The position numbers and the translations under genes are program-made. From Kistimonas sp. bin40 (GTDB taxonomy: Bacteria > Pseudomonadota > Gammaproteobacteria > Pseudomonadales > Endozoicomonadaceae), in assembly GCA_002238585.1 (NCBI GenBank), contig MPMQ01000003.1, positions 43,385-107,384 on the forward strand: a stretch of DNA of 64,000 nt, in the 5' to 3' direction. Numbering within the stretch: the stretch's first letter is position 1; the number at the start of each line of letters is the position of its first letter. Of this stretch, positions 18,688 through 29,273 are shown in pieces. Under the pieces are notes generated by a model. The model did not search any database, was not told the origin of the DNA, and was given only the letters and a program-made list of their open reading frames with translations.

Positions 18688-19466
18688 ATGCAGAGCACAA
18701 AAAGGCTCCCGCTGCTGCCAGACAGGAATCCCGGTATGGCATTTGGACAGGACAAGAGAACGCCCTGCCCCACCAGAAAAAGACACCCGCTGCTGCCAGA
18801 CAGGAATCCCGGTATGGCATTTGGACAGGACAAGAGCAGACCCTGCCCCATCACAAGAGGACACCCGCAGCTGTCAGACAGCAACCCCGGTATATCATCC
18901 AGAAAGGACAAGGGAAAGCCCTGCCCCACCACAAGAAGGCCCCCGCTGCTGCCAGACAGGAATCCCGGTATGGCATTTGGAAAGGACAAGAGCAGACCCT
19001 GCCCCATCACAAGAGGACACCCGCAGCTGTCAGACAGCGACCCCGGTATATCATCTGCAAAGGACAAGACAACGCCCTGCCCCACCACCAAAAGGCATCC
19101 GCCACTGTCAGACAGAGATCCTGGTACCTCATGAGGGAAAGACAAGAGAAAGCCCTGCCCCACCACAAACAGGCTGCCGCTGCTGTCAGACAGAGATCCC
19201 GGTATTTCTTGAGGGAAAACCAAGAGAAAGCCCTGCCCCACCACAAGAAAGCCCCCGCTGCTGTCAGACAGAGATCCCGGTATCTCGTGAGGGAAAACCA
19301 AGAGAAAGCCCTGCCCCACCACAAGAAAGCCTCCGCTGCTGTCAGACAGAGATCCCGGTATTTCATGAGGGAAAACCAGGAGAAAGCCCTGCCCCACCAC
19401 AAGAAAACCCCCGCTGCTGTCAGGCGGGAATCCTGGTATTTTTTTGGGGAAAAACAAGGGAAAGGC
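18688..19466. repeat. 78-bp in-phase tandem repeat (nine full copies and one partial)
   Basis: Units begin at 18762, 18840, 18918, 18996, 19074, 19152, 19230, 19308 and 19386, after a partial copy from about 18697. Every spacing is exactly 78 bases, so the 26-codon phase never shifts. The first units alternate two types (156-bp dimers). On the plus strand a 294-codon frame from a GTG at 18585 gives repeats like KALPHHKKAPAAVRQRSRY. On the minus strand, in the same codon register, a frame down to 18570 gives GFLLVFPHEIPGSLSDSSGG (from a TTG at 19754 or an ATG at 19493). Substitutions spare the middle codon position and are about equally synonymous on both strands, so the coding strand cannot be decided. 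No good ribosome site is seen for either. Confidence 0.9.
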
Positions 19467-19790
19467 TAGCTCAAGGATGAAACGAGACGTCATCGACTGG
19501 CATGGCAAGCTCAGGCGTCCAGAAGTCTGGTCCCTTCGAAAGGTGCGACACAAAACAGGAATACACTGACGTGCAATCAAGATCCAGAGTACACCGCCCC
19601 TGACGCTACAGGCCAGCGCGTCGTGCTGCTGATCTACGGATCCGGCAACTTTCAAAAGAATACACCCCACGTCAGTATGAGGATGTGCATCTGCGCCATC
19701 TCTTGCCGGAAAAACAAAACAGTCTTTACCGTTTTCGCTCCGCCCGTGAATCAAACAGCAAATATTCAGGGAGGCGTAACTACAGAATAA

Positions 19791-19867
19791 TGGCGGACCG
19801 GACGGGATTCGAACCCGCGACCTCCGGCGTGACAGGCCGGCATTCTAACCAGCTGAACTACCGGTCC
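19791..19867 (-). tRNA. tRNA-Asp (GTC), copy 1
   Basis: On the minus strand the gene begins GGACCGGTAGTTCAGCTGG, has the anticodon loop CTGTCAC with GTC, the T-arm GGTTCGAATCC and an encoded CCA. The seven-base acceptor stem pairs perfectly. It is last in a tRNA-Val, tRNA-Asp, tRNA-Asp run. Confidence 0.97.
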
Positions 19868-20004
19868 GGCAATGTGAAAAGCACCTTTACTTACTTCGTG
19901 ATCGGAAAACCTGGTTTTTGTCAGAAACAAAAAACAGAGATACCTGATCCTTCTAACTTGCTACCCATAAGCAGGCAGGGAGCGAAGACGCAAAAGCGAA
20001 ATAA

Positions 20005-20081
20005 TGGCGAACCGGACGGGACTCGAACCCGTGACCTCCGGCGTGACAGGCCGGCATTCTAACCAGCTGAACTACCGGTCC
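20005..20081 (-). tRNA. tRNA-Asp (GTC), copy 2
   Basis: It is nearly identical to the other tRNA-Asp, differing in the acceptor 3' strand (a G-U pair replaces a G-C) and the T-stem. Anticodon GTC and CCA are encoded. It lies 46 bases downstream of tRNA-Val in the same orientation. Confidence 0.97.
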
Positions 20082-20127
20082 GCATACTCAAGATTATGAC
20101 AGGACGTAAAGAACAGTCATAAGTAAC

Positions 20128-20203
20128 TGGTGGGTGATGACGGGATCGAACCGCCGACCCTCTGCTTGTAAGGCAGATGCTCTCCCAGCTGAGCTAATCA
20201 CCC
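20128..20203 (-). tRNA. tRNA-Val (TAC)
   Basis: The minus strand reads GGGTGATTAGCTCAGCTGGG at the 5' end, anticodon loop CTTACAA with TAC, T-loop GGTTCGATCC and an encoded CCA. The acceptor stem GGGTGAT pairs with ATCACCC. It is the first gene of the tRNA-Val-Asp-Asp transcript. Confidence 0.97.
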
Positions 20204-20456
20204 TGCACAAAATCAAGTCAAACCTGATATCAAGTCAAACCCGAGGAAAAAACCGCGCCAGTTGACCACAAACACTTACTCGCTGTGGACTTCCAACACA
20301 GACTTCCGCCGCCTCGACGAGCTTCGAAGAAAGCCCATCAACAAGCATGCGGCCTCACATGCGGGACGCATTATAAGCAGTATTGCCCCGCTCTTGCAAC
20401 AGAAATTTAGTGTTCTCCCCCGCAATTCACGTCATTGCCTCCTGCCAGCGTCCAAC

Positions 20457-20843
20457 TCAGCAGGGCTGCGTAGTCTCAAGAATCACAAAGGCCTGGGCAT
20501 AAGCTTCTTCGTCGCTCAGGCTGATGTGTGTTTTCGTAATGTGACGCACTTGTTGCAAGTGCTGCGCTCGCCCCGAAAACAGCAGAACAGGCGCCCCCGA
20601 AGACAAGTTCAGTACAGCAATATCCTGGAACGAAACCGCACCAATTCCCGTTCCAAGTGCTTTGGCCGCCGCTTCCTTGGCTGCAAAACGTGTGGCCAGG
20701 TAGTGAACCGGTCTTTTCCTGCGCTTGAATACCGCATATTCCTCGGCTGTCAGCAATCGCAAAGCCAGCCGGTCGCCCCGGCGCTCAAAGACAGACTCCA
20801 TGCGAGAGACGGAGATAATGTCCACACCTATGCCTGCAATCAT
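20457..20843 (-). CDS. acpS: Holo-[acyl-carrier-protein] synthase
   Basis: AcpS attaches 4'-phosphopantetheine from CoA to ACP. The 128-residue product begins MIAGIGVDIISVSRM with the Mg2+-binding Asp of GVDI and contains YLATRFAAKEAAAKALGTGIG with the second metal ligand Glu. The ATG at 20843 follows an AGGTGATT ribosome site. An upstream extension to 20981 is not family-like. In related genomes acpS follows era-recO-pdxJ. Here era lies 820 bases upstream and neither recO nor pdxJ is intact between them. Confidence 0.95.
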   Translation of the reverse strand: MIAGIGVDIISVSRMESVFERRGDRLALRLLTAEEYAVFKRRKRPVHYLATRFAAKEAAAKALGTGIGAVSFQDIAVLNLSSGAPVLLFSGRAQHLQQVRHITKTHISLSDEEAYAQAFVILETTQPC

Positions 20844-21662
20844 GCGGGTAATCACCTGGAAGGTTGAGTCATTTTTTGAAAGAGCAGAAAACCCGGCGGA
20901 AGCCGCCTGCTGGAAACGCACCAATTTTTTGGTGTCCGGATTCTTGTTGGCAAGAGAAGAACAGCCACCCACCTCAGGCAATTCACTTTCGCCAACCGGC
21001 AGCTTTGTATCTGCCGGAAATCACAAGCCAACCAGACCATCGAGCCCGGGAGACGAAAACCCGGACTCTCGGCAGAGACATTCCCCGTACTGGCTTATTC
21101 TCCGATCAAAAATCGCAGACTGGCTCCTGACGGCCCAAACGCTCAAGCGACCGCGCTCCTGCTGAGGCCAGATGATAGTCCAGCCCAAGACCACATGAAC
21201 CGCCGGGCATAGGCTTTTTGGACAATGGTCAGCGCTTTGAACACTGTCGCGCGGACTGCACGAAAAAACCGGCTCCAGCCGCTGCCTGTACCAAGGCGCA
21301 CACCTTTACGTAGCCAACCCGGCAGAGCAGAGTCGATGTACCAATGCTTTGAAGCAAAGGCCCGGGTGAAAATCGTTTTCCGGAAGAAGTCGGGCACGAA
21401 CCCGGCCCGGTTCGACCAATGGCCTGAGTGACAAGCCCCCCGCCAAAGCGCAGGAAAGGGACTGGGTTCTTCCGGAAGCCACCCTGGGCACCAAGTCCGG
21501 CAATACCCGACAAGACCACAGGCCTTCCCATCAGAGAAGAGGCTGTGACGCAACTGGCGCACAAGAACAAAAACCTGCCTTTTTAGCACCCCGGAGCGAC
21601 CATGATCATCCCGGGTCAGGCCGCGTCTGGCTGAACGGACCTCACCGCCTGCCACACCAGAG
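20844..21662. other. Spacer between acpS and era where recO and pdxJ are expected
   Basis: No intact gene is visible. On the minus strand three short frames overlap (21143-21724, 21229-21570, 21306-21503) and none is complete. A segment after the era stop (RQVFVLVRQLRHSLF) resembles a RecO-like N-terminus weakly, and a nearby frame has GLGAQGGFRKNPVPFLRFGG. This would fit a frameshifted recO relic, but similarity is too low to claim it. pdxJ motifs are absent. Confidence 0.4.
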
Positions 21663-22589
21663 TCATGAATCCGGCTCACCATACCCAAGACTGGCCAGCG
21701 CACGCTCATCATCAGACCAGCCACTGCGAACTTTTACCCACAAGCTCAACATCACCTTGCTATCGAACAGCTTCTCCATGTCGAGCCGCGCCTCCTGCCC
21801 GATACGCTTGAGACGTGCACCACGGTTGCCTATCACTATGCGCTTCTGCCCGGGACGCTCCACCAGCAGCAAGGCGTCAATATGCAACAGCTTTTCAACA
21901 GCCTGGAACTTCTCAATCTCAACAGTCACCTGATACGGAAGCTCGTCACCCAGTTGGCGCACCACCTTTTCCCTCACCAGTTCTGCTGCAAGAAAACGGG
22001 AACTGCAGTCCGTGATCTGATCTTTATCAAACAGAAAATGAGGGCTTGCGGGAAGAAAACCATGGGCAAGCTGCTCAAGGCGATCAACATTGTGGCCATT
22101 GCTGGCCGACAGCGGAATCACATGAGCGAAGTCCATCTTGCGCGACACCGCCTCCAACCAGGGCATCAGCTGTTCCTTGCTCGTCAGACGATCAATCTTG
22201 TTGACCACCAGAATGACAGGTGTCCGGGATCTGCGAACCTTTTCCAGCACCAACTCGTCTTCCGGCGTCCACTGCATCCTGTCTATGACAAAAACAATGA
22301 CGTCTACATCGAAAAGCGCTGACGAAGCCGCACGATTCATGTAACGGTTCATGGCCTTGTCGCTTTCTTTATGCAGACCCGGCGTGTCCACATAGATAGC
22401 CTGGGTGCCACCCTGTGTTTTTATGCCATGAATACGGTGGCGGGTTGTTTGTGGCTTGCGGGAGGTAATACTCAACTTCTGTCCCAGAATGCGGTTCAGA
22501 AGTGTTGATTTTCCTACGTTGGGACGCCCCACTATGGCTACATAGCCACAGCGCCCGCAGGCTGTCGATGTGTCAGTCACACTGCTCAA
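21663..22589 (-). CDS. era: GTPase Era
   Basis: Era binds the 3' end of 16S rRNA in 30S assembly. The 308-residue protein has G1 GRPNVGKST near residue 21, switch II DTPGLH, G4 NKID and G5 SASNG, then the KH domain with the family pattern [20 protein letters not shown]. Its start overlaps the end of rnc by 17 bases, so the two are translationally coupled. The order lepA-lepB-rnc-era is conserved in gammaproteobacteria. Confidence 0.97.
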   Translation of the reverse strand: MSSVTDTSTACGRCGYVAIVGRPNVGKSTLLNRILGQKLSITSRKPQTTRHRIHGIKTQGGTQAIYVDTPGLHKESDKAMNRYMNRAASSALFDVDVIVFVIDRMQWTPEDELVLEKVRRSRTPVILVVNKIDRLTSKEQLMPWLEAVSRKMDFAHVIPLSASNGHNVDRLEQLAHGFLPASPHFLFDKDQITDCSSRFLAAELVREKVVRQLGDELPYQVTVEIEKFQAVEKLLHIDALLLVERPGQKRIVIGNRGARLKRIGQEARLDMEKLFDSKVMLSLWVKVRSGWSDDERALASLGYGEPDS

Positions 22590-23280
22590 CCTCCACTCCC
22601 AGTGATATCAGCATCTTCCAGGCCGATCGCTGCTCGGCAATACGCCGACTGCCACCCTCCGCCTCCACCCCGGCCCTGTCTGCCACCTGGCAACAAACCC
22701 GGAACAGCGGCTCCCCTGCATGTTTCATAGTGTCCAATAGCTGATAGACCGGCGGTTGCTGGCGGCGCGCCTGCAGATATTCCTGCAGGCGCGTTTTGGC
22801 ATCTTTGTTGCACTGGTTTGTGACAGACACCTTTTCCAGTCGCTCAGCAAACCAGACTTCAACTCTCTGGCGACAGGCTTCCAGCCCCGCATCCAGGTAA
22901 ATCGCTCCCAACAGCGCTTCCAGCACATCGGCCAGAATAGACTCCCGATGAAACCCGCCCGTTTTCAGCTCGCCCGGCCCCAGAAGAAGGAAATCGCCCA
23001 GTTGCAGCTCCCGCGCCAGCTCCGCCAGAGTACGGCCCCGTACCAGACGGGATCTCATAAGACTCAACTGTCCCTCGGTGGCTTTCGGAACGCGACGATA
23101 AAGAGCCTCAGCCACAAGAAAGTTAAGAGCAGAGTCGCCCAGAAACTCAAGCCGCTCATTGTTGTGGCCGCTGCGCCCGCTGTAGCTGCGATGTGTCAGC
23201 GCCAGCACGGCAAGGTCGGAGTTCTCAAATTGGTATCCCAGTCGCGTTTCAAGTTTTTTCAAAACATTGTGCGAAATCAT
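22573..23280 (-). CDS. rnc: Ribonuclease III
   Basis: This double-strand-specific endonuclease processes rRNA and structured mRNA. The catalytic signature [13 protein letters not shown] is near residue 40, the second metal-binding region [16 protein letters not shown] follows, and the C-terminal dsRNA-binding domain starts at [12 protein letters not shown] and ends [16 protein letters not shown]. The 235 residues from the ATG at 23280 match the family. An in-frame TTG at 23331 lies too close to its GGAGG and would add 17 atypical residues. It follows lepB and overlaps era. Confidence 0.96.
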   Translation of the reverse strand: MISHNVLKKLETRLGYQFENSDLAVLALTHRSYSGRSGHNNERLEFLGDSALNFLVAEALYRRVPKATEGQLSLMRSRLVRGRTLAELARELQLGDFLLLGPGELKTGGFHRESILADVLEALLGAIYLDAGLEACRQRVEVWFAERLEKVSVTNQCNKDAKTRLQEYLQARRQQPPVYQLLDTMKHAGEPLFRVCCQVADRAGVEAEGGSRRIAEQRSAWKMLISLGVEVEQCD

Positions 23281-23340
23281 AGTTGCAATAAGGTCTCGTG
23301 CTTCCAGAGAATAATGCCCGGCACCAGACAACGCCTCCGG

Positions 23341-24171
23341 CTACTGTATGCTTCCGTTGTTCCTGAGGTCCGGGAGTTGCCCCCAACAGGGCCAGTGCAT
23401 CCAGATGTAGATAGCCTTGCCCACCAGGTTGGCCTCGGGCACAAATCCCCAGAAGCGACTATCGTTGCTGCGGTCCCGGTTGTCACCCATAACAAAGTAG
23501 TGGCCAGGAGGAACCTGCCACCTTCCTTCTGCCTGGTGATTGGGCAGTCCCATATCATTCTTGACAAGATGAGTCGCCTTACCCAGCTTCTCTGACAGCA
23601 GCCGCATATCCTCACCTCCGGCCAGATGTTCGCCCGGGGGCAGCTCCGTCGGTTCGGCAACCACCCTTTCGCCATTGATGTACAGGGTCTTTTGCCTGTA
23701 GGTGATCCGGTCGCCAGGTAACCCGACAACGCGTTTTATGAAGTTTGTCTGGGGATGCCCCGGTTGCCGGAAGACCATCACATCCCCACGCTCAGGCTTT
23801 CCTGTGTCGAGAACCTTGGTCCCTGTCACAGGAAGCCGCAGCCCATAGGCGTGCTTGTCTACCAGAATGAAGTCTCCGATGTCGAGCGTGGGCTCCATGG
23901 AGCCAGAAGGTATCTGGAAAGGCTCATACAGAAAAGAGCGCAGCACCAGAACGAGAAGAAGAACAGGGAATACAGAACGCGCCGACTCTATAAAGGCTGG
24001 TTGACGCCCCAGCCGGTCAACCACCGCAGAATCCGGTGCCCCCACAAGGGCTTGGTAGCGCTCAACCGCACGCTTGCGCCGCCCGGCAAGAACAAAAGTG
24101 TCCAGGAGTGTCAACATCCCGGTCACACAGACAACGGAAACCAGGATAAGAGGGAAGTTCAGATCTGTCAT
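23341..24171 (-). CDS. lepB: Signal peptidase I
   Basis: The inner-membrane enzyme removes Sec and Tat signal peptides. The 276-residue protein has two N-terminal membrane helices (about 6-28 and 66-82), the catalytic Ser91 in PSGSMEPTL, the general base Lys146 in NFIKRVVGLPGD, and the GDNRDRSNDSRFWGFV box. It sits between lepA and rnc, as usual, 71 bases after the lepA stop. Confidence 0.97.
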   Translation of the reverse strand: MTDLNFPLILVSVVCVTGMLTLLDTFVLAGRRKRAVERYQALVGAPDSAVVDRLGRQPAFIESARSVFPVLLLVLVLRSFLYEPFQIPSGSMEPTLDIGDFILVDKHAYGLRLPVTGTKVLDTGKPERGDVMVFRQPGHPQTNFIKRVVGLPGDRITYRQKTLYINGERVVAEPTELPPGEHLAGGEDMRLLSEKLGKATHLVKNDMGLPNHQAEGRWQVPPGHYFVMGDNRDRSNDSRFWGFVPEANLVGKAIYIWMHWPCWGQLPDLRNNGSIQ

Positions 24172-24242
24172 ATTGTCGATGTGTCCTTGACCGAAATGCT
24201 GTCCGCAGCACGCAGGATACAGAGTATGTTTGCCACTGTTTC

Positions 24243-26045
24243 TTACTTTTCTGTTTTGAGAACAGCAAGGAACGCATCCTGAGGGATCTCAACGCGCCCC
24301 ACCTTCTTCATGCGTTTCTTGCCAGCCTTCTGCTTTTCAAGCAGCTTGCGCTTGCGCGATACATCGCCCCCATAGCACTTGGCCGTCACATTCTTTCGCA
24401 GCGCCTTTACCGTGCTCCTGGCAACGATCTGCCCTCCCAGTGCCGCCTGTATGGCAACATCAAACATCTGGCGGGGAATCAGCTCTTTCATCTTGCCCGT
24501 CAGCCCATTGCCCCGGGTGCGGGCGTTATCCCTATGTAATATCAGAGCCAGCGCATCAACTTTTTCGCCATTGATAAGAATATCCATGCGCACCATGTCG
24601 GCGGCCTGAAAGCATTTGAAACTGTAGTCCAGAGACGCAAAACCGCGGCTGACAGACTTTAACCGGTCGAAAAAATCCAGTACCACCTCACCCATCGGCA
24701 GCTCCCACGTCAGCGACACCTGCCCTCCCGTAAACTGCATATCATTCTGAACACCCCGCCTCTCAGCGCACAAAGCAATAACATTGCCAAGGTAGTCCTG
24801 GGGAACAAGTATGTTGGCCGTGACTATGGGTTCACGAATTTCATCCACGACACCCGGATCTGGAAGTCGTGATGGATTATCTACGGCCGCTGTCTCACCA
24901 TTCTTCAACAGCACCTGGTAGATAACGGTCGGGGCTGTCGTGATCAGATCCAGATTATATTCCCGTTCCAGACGCTCCTGAATGATTTCCATATGCAGCA
25001 TGCCGAGAAAGCCGCATCGGAACCCAAAACCCAGGGCATCACTCGCTTCCGGCTCGAAGAACAGGGAGGAGTCATTCAGGCTGAGCTTTTCCAGCGCCTC
25101 ACGCAAACTCTCAAAATCGTCAGAGCTCACAGCAAAAAGGCCAGCATAGACCTGCGGCTTGACTTTCCGGAAGCCCGGCAAAGCGGCAACGTCGGGGGTG
25201 GAAGCCTGCGTCAGGGTGTCCCCGACGGGAGCACCATCTATAGCCTTGATACCGGCCACCACATACCCCACTTCGCCTGCGGCGAGCGCATCCTGCGGTT
25301 GGCGCCGGGGCGTGAACGCCCCCACTTCGTCTACCTGGTGCACGCCTCCGGTGGATTTGACGAGCATCTTGTCGCCCTTCTTCACAGTGCCGTTCATCAC
25401 TCTGACCAAAGATACAACACCCAGGTAGTTATCAAACCAGGAGTCGATGATCAGCGCCTGCAAATCCGCAGTGCGATCGCCCTCGGGAGGGGGAATTCTG
25501 GCTACCAGGCGCTCAAGGACATCAGCAACACCCTGGCCGCTCTTGGCAGAGCAGGTGACAGCATCACTGGCGTCAAGCCCAATAATCTCCTCTATTTCCT
25601 GGGCCACCCGGTCGGGTTCCGCCTGCGGCAGGTCGATCTTGTTCAGCACAGGAACCACTTCAAGATCCTGCTCAATGGCCGTGTAACAATTGGCCACAGA
25701 CTGCGCCTCCACCCCCTGGGCCGCATCCACAACCAGCAGCGCACCCTCACAGGCTGCAAGGGAGCGGGATACCTCGTAGGAAAAGTCCACATGTCCCGGG
25801 GTGTCAATAAAATTGAGTTGATAGGACTGCCCGTCCTGCGCCCTGTAGGTCAGGGTGACACTTTGTGCCTTGATGGTAATTCCCCGCTCCCGCTCCAGGT
25901 CCATTGAATCCAGGACCTGAGCTTGCATTTCGCGCTCGCTCAGTCCACCGCAGTGCTGGATGAACCGGTCGGCCAGCGTGGACTTGCCATGATCTATATG
26001 AGCGATGATCGAAAAATTACGGACTTGGTTGATGCTGAAAGACAT
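24243..26045 (-). CDS. lepA: Elongation factor 4 (LepA)
   Basis: This ribosome-associated GTPase is related to EF-G and is thought to aid initiation or back-translocation. From the ATG at 26045 ([20 protein letters not shown]) it has 600 residues, with G1 [10 protein letters not shown]3 DTPGH, G4 NKID, an EF-G-like domain II, and the LepA C-terminal domain ending [17 protein letters not shown] and [17 protein letters not shown]. An upstream in-frame extension to 26141 is not conserved. It is first in the lepA-lepB-rnc-era unit. Confidence 0.97.
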   Translation of the reverse strand: MSFSINQVRNFSIIAHIDHGKSTLADRFIQHCGGLSEREMQAQVLDSMDLERERGITIKAQSVTLTYRAQDGQSYQLNFIDTPGHVDFSYEVSRSLAACEGALLVVDAAQGVEAQSVANCYTAIEQDLEVVPVLNKIDLPQAEPDRVAQEIEEIIGLDASDAVTCSAKSGQGVADVLERLVARIPPPEGDRTADLQALIIDSWFDNYLGVVSLVRVMNGTVKKGDKMLVKSTGGVHQVDEVGAFTPRRQPQDALAAGEVGYVVAGIKAIDGAPVGDTLTQASTPDVAALPGFRKVKPQVYAGLFAVSSDDFESLREALEKLSLNDSSLFFEPEASDALGFGFRCGFLGMLHMEIIQERLEREYNLDLITTAPTVIYQVLLKNGETAAVDNPSRLPDPGVVDEIREPIVTANILVPQDYLGNVIALCAERRGVQNDMQFTGGQVSLTWELPMGEVVLDFFDRLKSVSRGFASLDYSFKCFQAADMVRMDILINGEKVDALALILHRDNARTRGNGLTGKMKELIPRQMFDVAIQAALGGQIVARSTVKALRKNVTAKCYGGDVSRKRKLLEKQKAGKKRMKKVGRVEIPQDAFLAVLKTEK

Positions 26046-26387
26046 TGAAGGGCATCTTGCTGAATGTGATAGCAGGTTCCAAAGGGTCGCCATGCACGCC
26101 TGCACGCACCGGCACCCGCTCGAGGCGGTGCAGCCTACCATGTTTGCCAGTGGCTTTCCCGCTTTCCTTGCCAGACTACATGGCGAGCTGTGTCAGGGGC
26201 TGGTATAGTGCACGCCTGTGCAGCAGGGCGGCGGCGGATCTCGCCGGTTTTATCGTGCAGACAAGTGTGCAGACAAATATGCAGACAAGTGTATAGTGCA
26301 CGCCTGTGCAGCAGGGCTGGTCACGCATAAGGCTGTTCTTGCCGCTGCCTTCTCAAAAGTTCGTCCAACAAAAGCAAGGGGGTGAGC
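26046..26387. promoter_or_regulatory. Divergent lepA/gap intergenic region with duplicated TATAGT segment
   Basis: A 26-bp perfect direct repeat (beginning TATAGTGCACGCC) occurs at 26204-26229 and 26292-26317, with an 88-bp period. Between the copies, gtgcagacaa-type units repeat three times (26261-26290). Each copy carries a TATAGT -10-like box facing gap. This may be a duplicated promoter or operator; no clear -35 boxes are seen. Confidence 0.45.
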
Positions 26388-27395
26388 ATGATCAACTTGG
26401 CTATCAACGGGTACGGGCGTATCGGCCGCAATGTTCTGCGCGCTCTATATGAAAGTCAACGCACCGACAACCTTCGCATTGTCGCCATCAACGACCTCGG
26501 CGACGCTGCCATCAACAGCCATCTGACTCGCTACGACACAGTGCATGGTCGCTTTGACGCCCAGGTAGAAAGTGACGGCAAGCTGTTGCGTGTCAATGGT
26601 GACGAAATCCAGATGCTGTCCGAGTCAAGACCAACAGAGCTTCCCTGGGGAGAACTGGGCGTTGATGTCGTACTTGAGTGCACTGGCGTATTCCGGTCCC
26701 GCAAAGCCTGCCAGGCACACCTGGAGGCCGGTGCCCGCAAGGTGGTGATATCAGCCCCGGGTGAAGATGTCGATGCCACCATCGTTTACGGCGTCAACGA
26801 GCAACAGCTGACCCAGGACATGTGCATCATTTCCAATGCATCCTGCACGACCAACTGCCTGGCCCCGCTGGCCAAACCCCTGCACGACGCCCTGGGTATC
26901 GAATCGGGTGTCATGACCACCATCCACGCCTATACCAACGATCAGGTGCTGACCGATGTGTGCCACTCTGATCCCTATCGTGCACGCTCCGCCACCCTGA
27001 ACATGATACCCACCAAGACAGGTGCTGCCGCTGCGGTCGGACTCGTGGTTCCAGAACTCAAGGGCCGGTTCGACGGCATGGCGGTCAGAGTTCCCACAGC
27101 CAACGTTTCCCTTGTTGACCTGAGCTTTATTGCGAGCCGTTCAACCAGCGTAAGCGAAGTCAATGAGATAGTGTCGGCAGCGGCGACCTCAACGCCTGCC
27201 ATGACAAAAGTTCTGGCGATCAATACACAGCCTTTGGTTTCCATGGACTTTAATCACAGCACTTTTTCTTCCAACTTTGACGCCACCCAAACCAGAGTCC
27301 AGGGGCGCCTGGTCAAAGTGATGAGCTGGTATGACAACGAGTGGGGATTCTCCAACCGCATGCTGGACACAATCGAAGCACTGATATCTGCCTGA
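26388..27395 (+). CDS. gap: Glyceraldehyde-3-phosphate dehydrogenase, type I
   Basis: The 335-residue glycolytic enzyme shows the NAD-binding start [19 protein letters not shown], the catalytic Cys in [15 protein letters not shown] near residue 153, HAYTNDQVL with the catalytic His, [17 protein letters not shown], and the C-terminal [14 protein letters not shown] chose the ATG at 26388 (GGGGGTGAGC ribosome site); the GTG 6 bases upstream is also in frame. It is followed by pyk with 93 bases between, possibly one transcript. An erythrose-4-phosphate dehydrogenase (Epd) is less likely on sequence feel, but not excluded. Confidence 0.93.
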   Translation: MINLAINGYGRIGRNVLRALYESQRTDNLRIVAINDLGDAAINSHLTRYDTVHGRFDAQVESDGKLLRVNGDEIQMLSESRPTELPWGELGVDVVLECTGVFRSRKACQAHLEAGARKVVISAPGEDVDATIVYGVNEQQLTQDMCIISNASCTTNCLAPLAKPLHDALGIESGVMTTIHAYTNDQVLTDVCHSDPYRARSATLNMIPTKTGAAAAVGLVVPELKGRFDGMAVRVPTANVSLVDLSFIASRSTSVSEVNEIVSAAATSTPAMTKVLAINTQPLVSMDFNHSTFSSNFDATQTRVQGRLVKVMSWYDNEWGFSNRMLDTIEALISA

Positions 27396-27488
27396 ACGCA
27401 GCGCCCTGGAAACAGGGATTCTGCGCTTCCTGCCCGAGTAAAAGGCTGCACCGGTCCTTTGAAAGCCGGCCTTCTTTGGAGTAGTGCC

Positions 27489-28928
27489 ATGAGCTGCGTT
27501 GTTCCGCTGCGACAAACAAAAATTGTAGCGACGCTGGGTCCCGCCACCAATAGCCGCGAAGCACTGGAACGGCTGATCGCCGCTGGTGTGGACATGGTTC
27601 GCATGAACTTTTCCCATGGTGAGCCGGAAGAGCACATAGAGCGTGCCCGCCTGGTGCGAGACATTGCCGCCTCCCAGGGGCGTAATGTCGCCATTCTGGG
27701 AGATCTTCAGGGACCGAAAATTCGTATAGCAAGGTTTGAGCAGGGTGAGGTCAACCTTGTTGCAGGAAAGGAATTCACTCTTGATGCCGATCTTGCCAGT
27801 GATGTTGGCACAGTCCAGGCTGTCGGTCTGACGTACGGTGATCTGGCCTGCGACTGCAAACCCGGTGACACGCTGCTGCTGGATGATGGCCGCCTCAGTC
27901 TGAGCGTGCTGAGCATTGAGGGTGTGCGCATCCACTGCCGGGTACTGACAGGCGGCATCCTGTCCAACAACAAGGGCATCAACCTGCTGGGCGGCGGCCT
28001 GTCAGCCCCCACCCTGACAGACAAGGACAAGGCAGACATACAGGTAGCTGCCTCCATGGATCTGGACTACCTGGCCGTGTCCTTTGTTCGCTGCCGCGAG
28101 GATGTCGAACAGGCTCGTCGCCTGCTGAAGGAAGCTGGCGGCCAGGCCGCGATACTATCCAAGATTGAGCGGGCCGAAGTCGTCGAGAATCCCTTGCGCT
28201 TGCAGGAAGTCATCGAGGCATCGGATGCAATTATGGTCGCGCGGGGAGACCTGGGTGTTGAAATTGGGGATGCCGAACTGGTCGGCGCCCAGAAAGACAT
28301 GGTGAACATGGCCCGGCGTCTGAAGCGCCCTGTGATTACCGCCACCCAAATGATGGAATCCATGGTGGAGAACTCGCTCCCCACTCGCGCTGAAGTCTTT
28401 GATGTAGCCAACGCCGTACTTGATGGGACAGATGCCGTCATGCTGTCGGCCGAGACAGCCATGGGACATTGCCCTCATGGTGTTGTCGAGGCGATGGCAC
28501 GCATTGCCAAGGGAGCCGAGCATGAATCCTGCGCTATTCTCCCACGCGATGCCGAGGATGCCATTCCCCTTGATCAAAGTGATGAAGCCATAGCAGTGGC
28601 CGCCATGTATGCCACGCGTCATTGCACCGACCTCAAAGCTGTTATCTGTTTGAGCAAATCAGGGCGTACGGCGTTGTGGATGTCCCGTACAAACCTGTCC
28701 ATGCCCATATTCGTTCTGACCAGAGATCAACAGGCCGCGCGGCGTATGGCACTGTACAAGGGTGTCCACTGCCTGGCTTTTGATGTGGACAGCAGCAGCC
28801 CTGATGTAGAGACGAAAGCACTGGACGCAGTACTGGCAGCAGGAGCCCTGAATCCGGGTGACAAGGTTCTCCTGACGCGAGGACGCAGCGGTGGCAAAAC
28901 ATGCATTCTCAAGATGCTGACAGCATGA
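27489..28928 (+). CDS. pyk: Pyruvate kinase
   Basis: The 479-residue enzyme converts phosphoenolpyruvate and ADP to pyruvate and ATP. Visible blocks are TKIVATLGPAT, DMVRMNFSHG, GDLQGPKIRI, the active-site KIERAEVVENP, VARGDLGVEIG, PVITATQMMESM and the C-terminal domain with KSGRTALWMSR. The ATG at 27489 follows GGAGTAGTG; an earlier in-frame start at 27459 is less likely. I do not try to separate pykA from pykF types. Confidence 0.96.
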   Translation: MSCVVPLRQTKIVATLGPATNSREALERLIAAGVDMVRMNFSHGEPEEHIERARLVRDIAASQGRNVAILGDLQGPKIRIARFEQGEVNLVAGKEFTLDADLASDVGTVQAVGLTYGDLACDCKPGDTLLLDDGRLSLSVLSIEGVRIHCRVLTGGILSNNKGINLLGGGLSAPTLTDKDKADIQVAASMDLDYLAVSFVRCREDVEQARRLLKEAGGQAAILSKIERAEVVENPLRLQEVIEASDAIMVARGDLGVEIGDAELVGAQKDMVNMARRLKRPVITATQMMESMVENSLPTRAEVFDVANAVLDGTDAVMLSAETAMGHCPHGVVEAMARIAKGAEHESCAILPRDAEDAIPLDQSDEAIAVAAMYATRHCTDLKAVICLSKSGRTALWMSRTNLSMPIFVLTRDQQAARRMALYKGVHCLAFDVDSSSPDVETKALDAVLAAGALNPGDKVLLTRGRSGGKTCILKMLTA

Positions 28929-29273
28929 AGGTGCTGCCTGCCGCCTCCGGCATGCAGGGTGCTGAAATCAACAGCGACATGAAAGGCCGCCGGTGCTTTG
29001 GACCTCGCTGACACCGGACACCGGGCACAGGACCAAAGGGCGGCCGCCGACTCGGCGGCCCTGCCCGTCAAACCGCCTTGCGAAGCTCTTTGCAGCAATC
29101 ACCCCGTGGGTACCAGGCCTGCGCAGGAGCTGTCGGTGGTACGCCCGCGGTTCCAGGACAGACTGTTTCGGCGTTTGCCGGGGTCTTTTTGCTGAGCAAG
29201 GTTTCGACATCTCTGCGAAGGTGCTGTACTCTCCCCGCCTTTTATGTCTTCAGATGGCAAGAGGAGTGCGGCT
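28929..29273. other. Spacer between pyk and folP
   Basis: These 345 bases show no gene with a recognisable motif. In related genomes ftsH (and rlmE) precedes folP; here pyk does, so this is probably a rearrangement junction. The GGAGTGCGGCT just before 29274 serves as the folP ribosome site. Confidence 0.5.
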
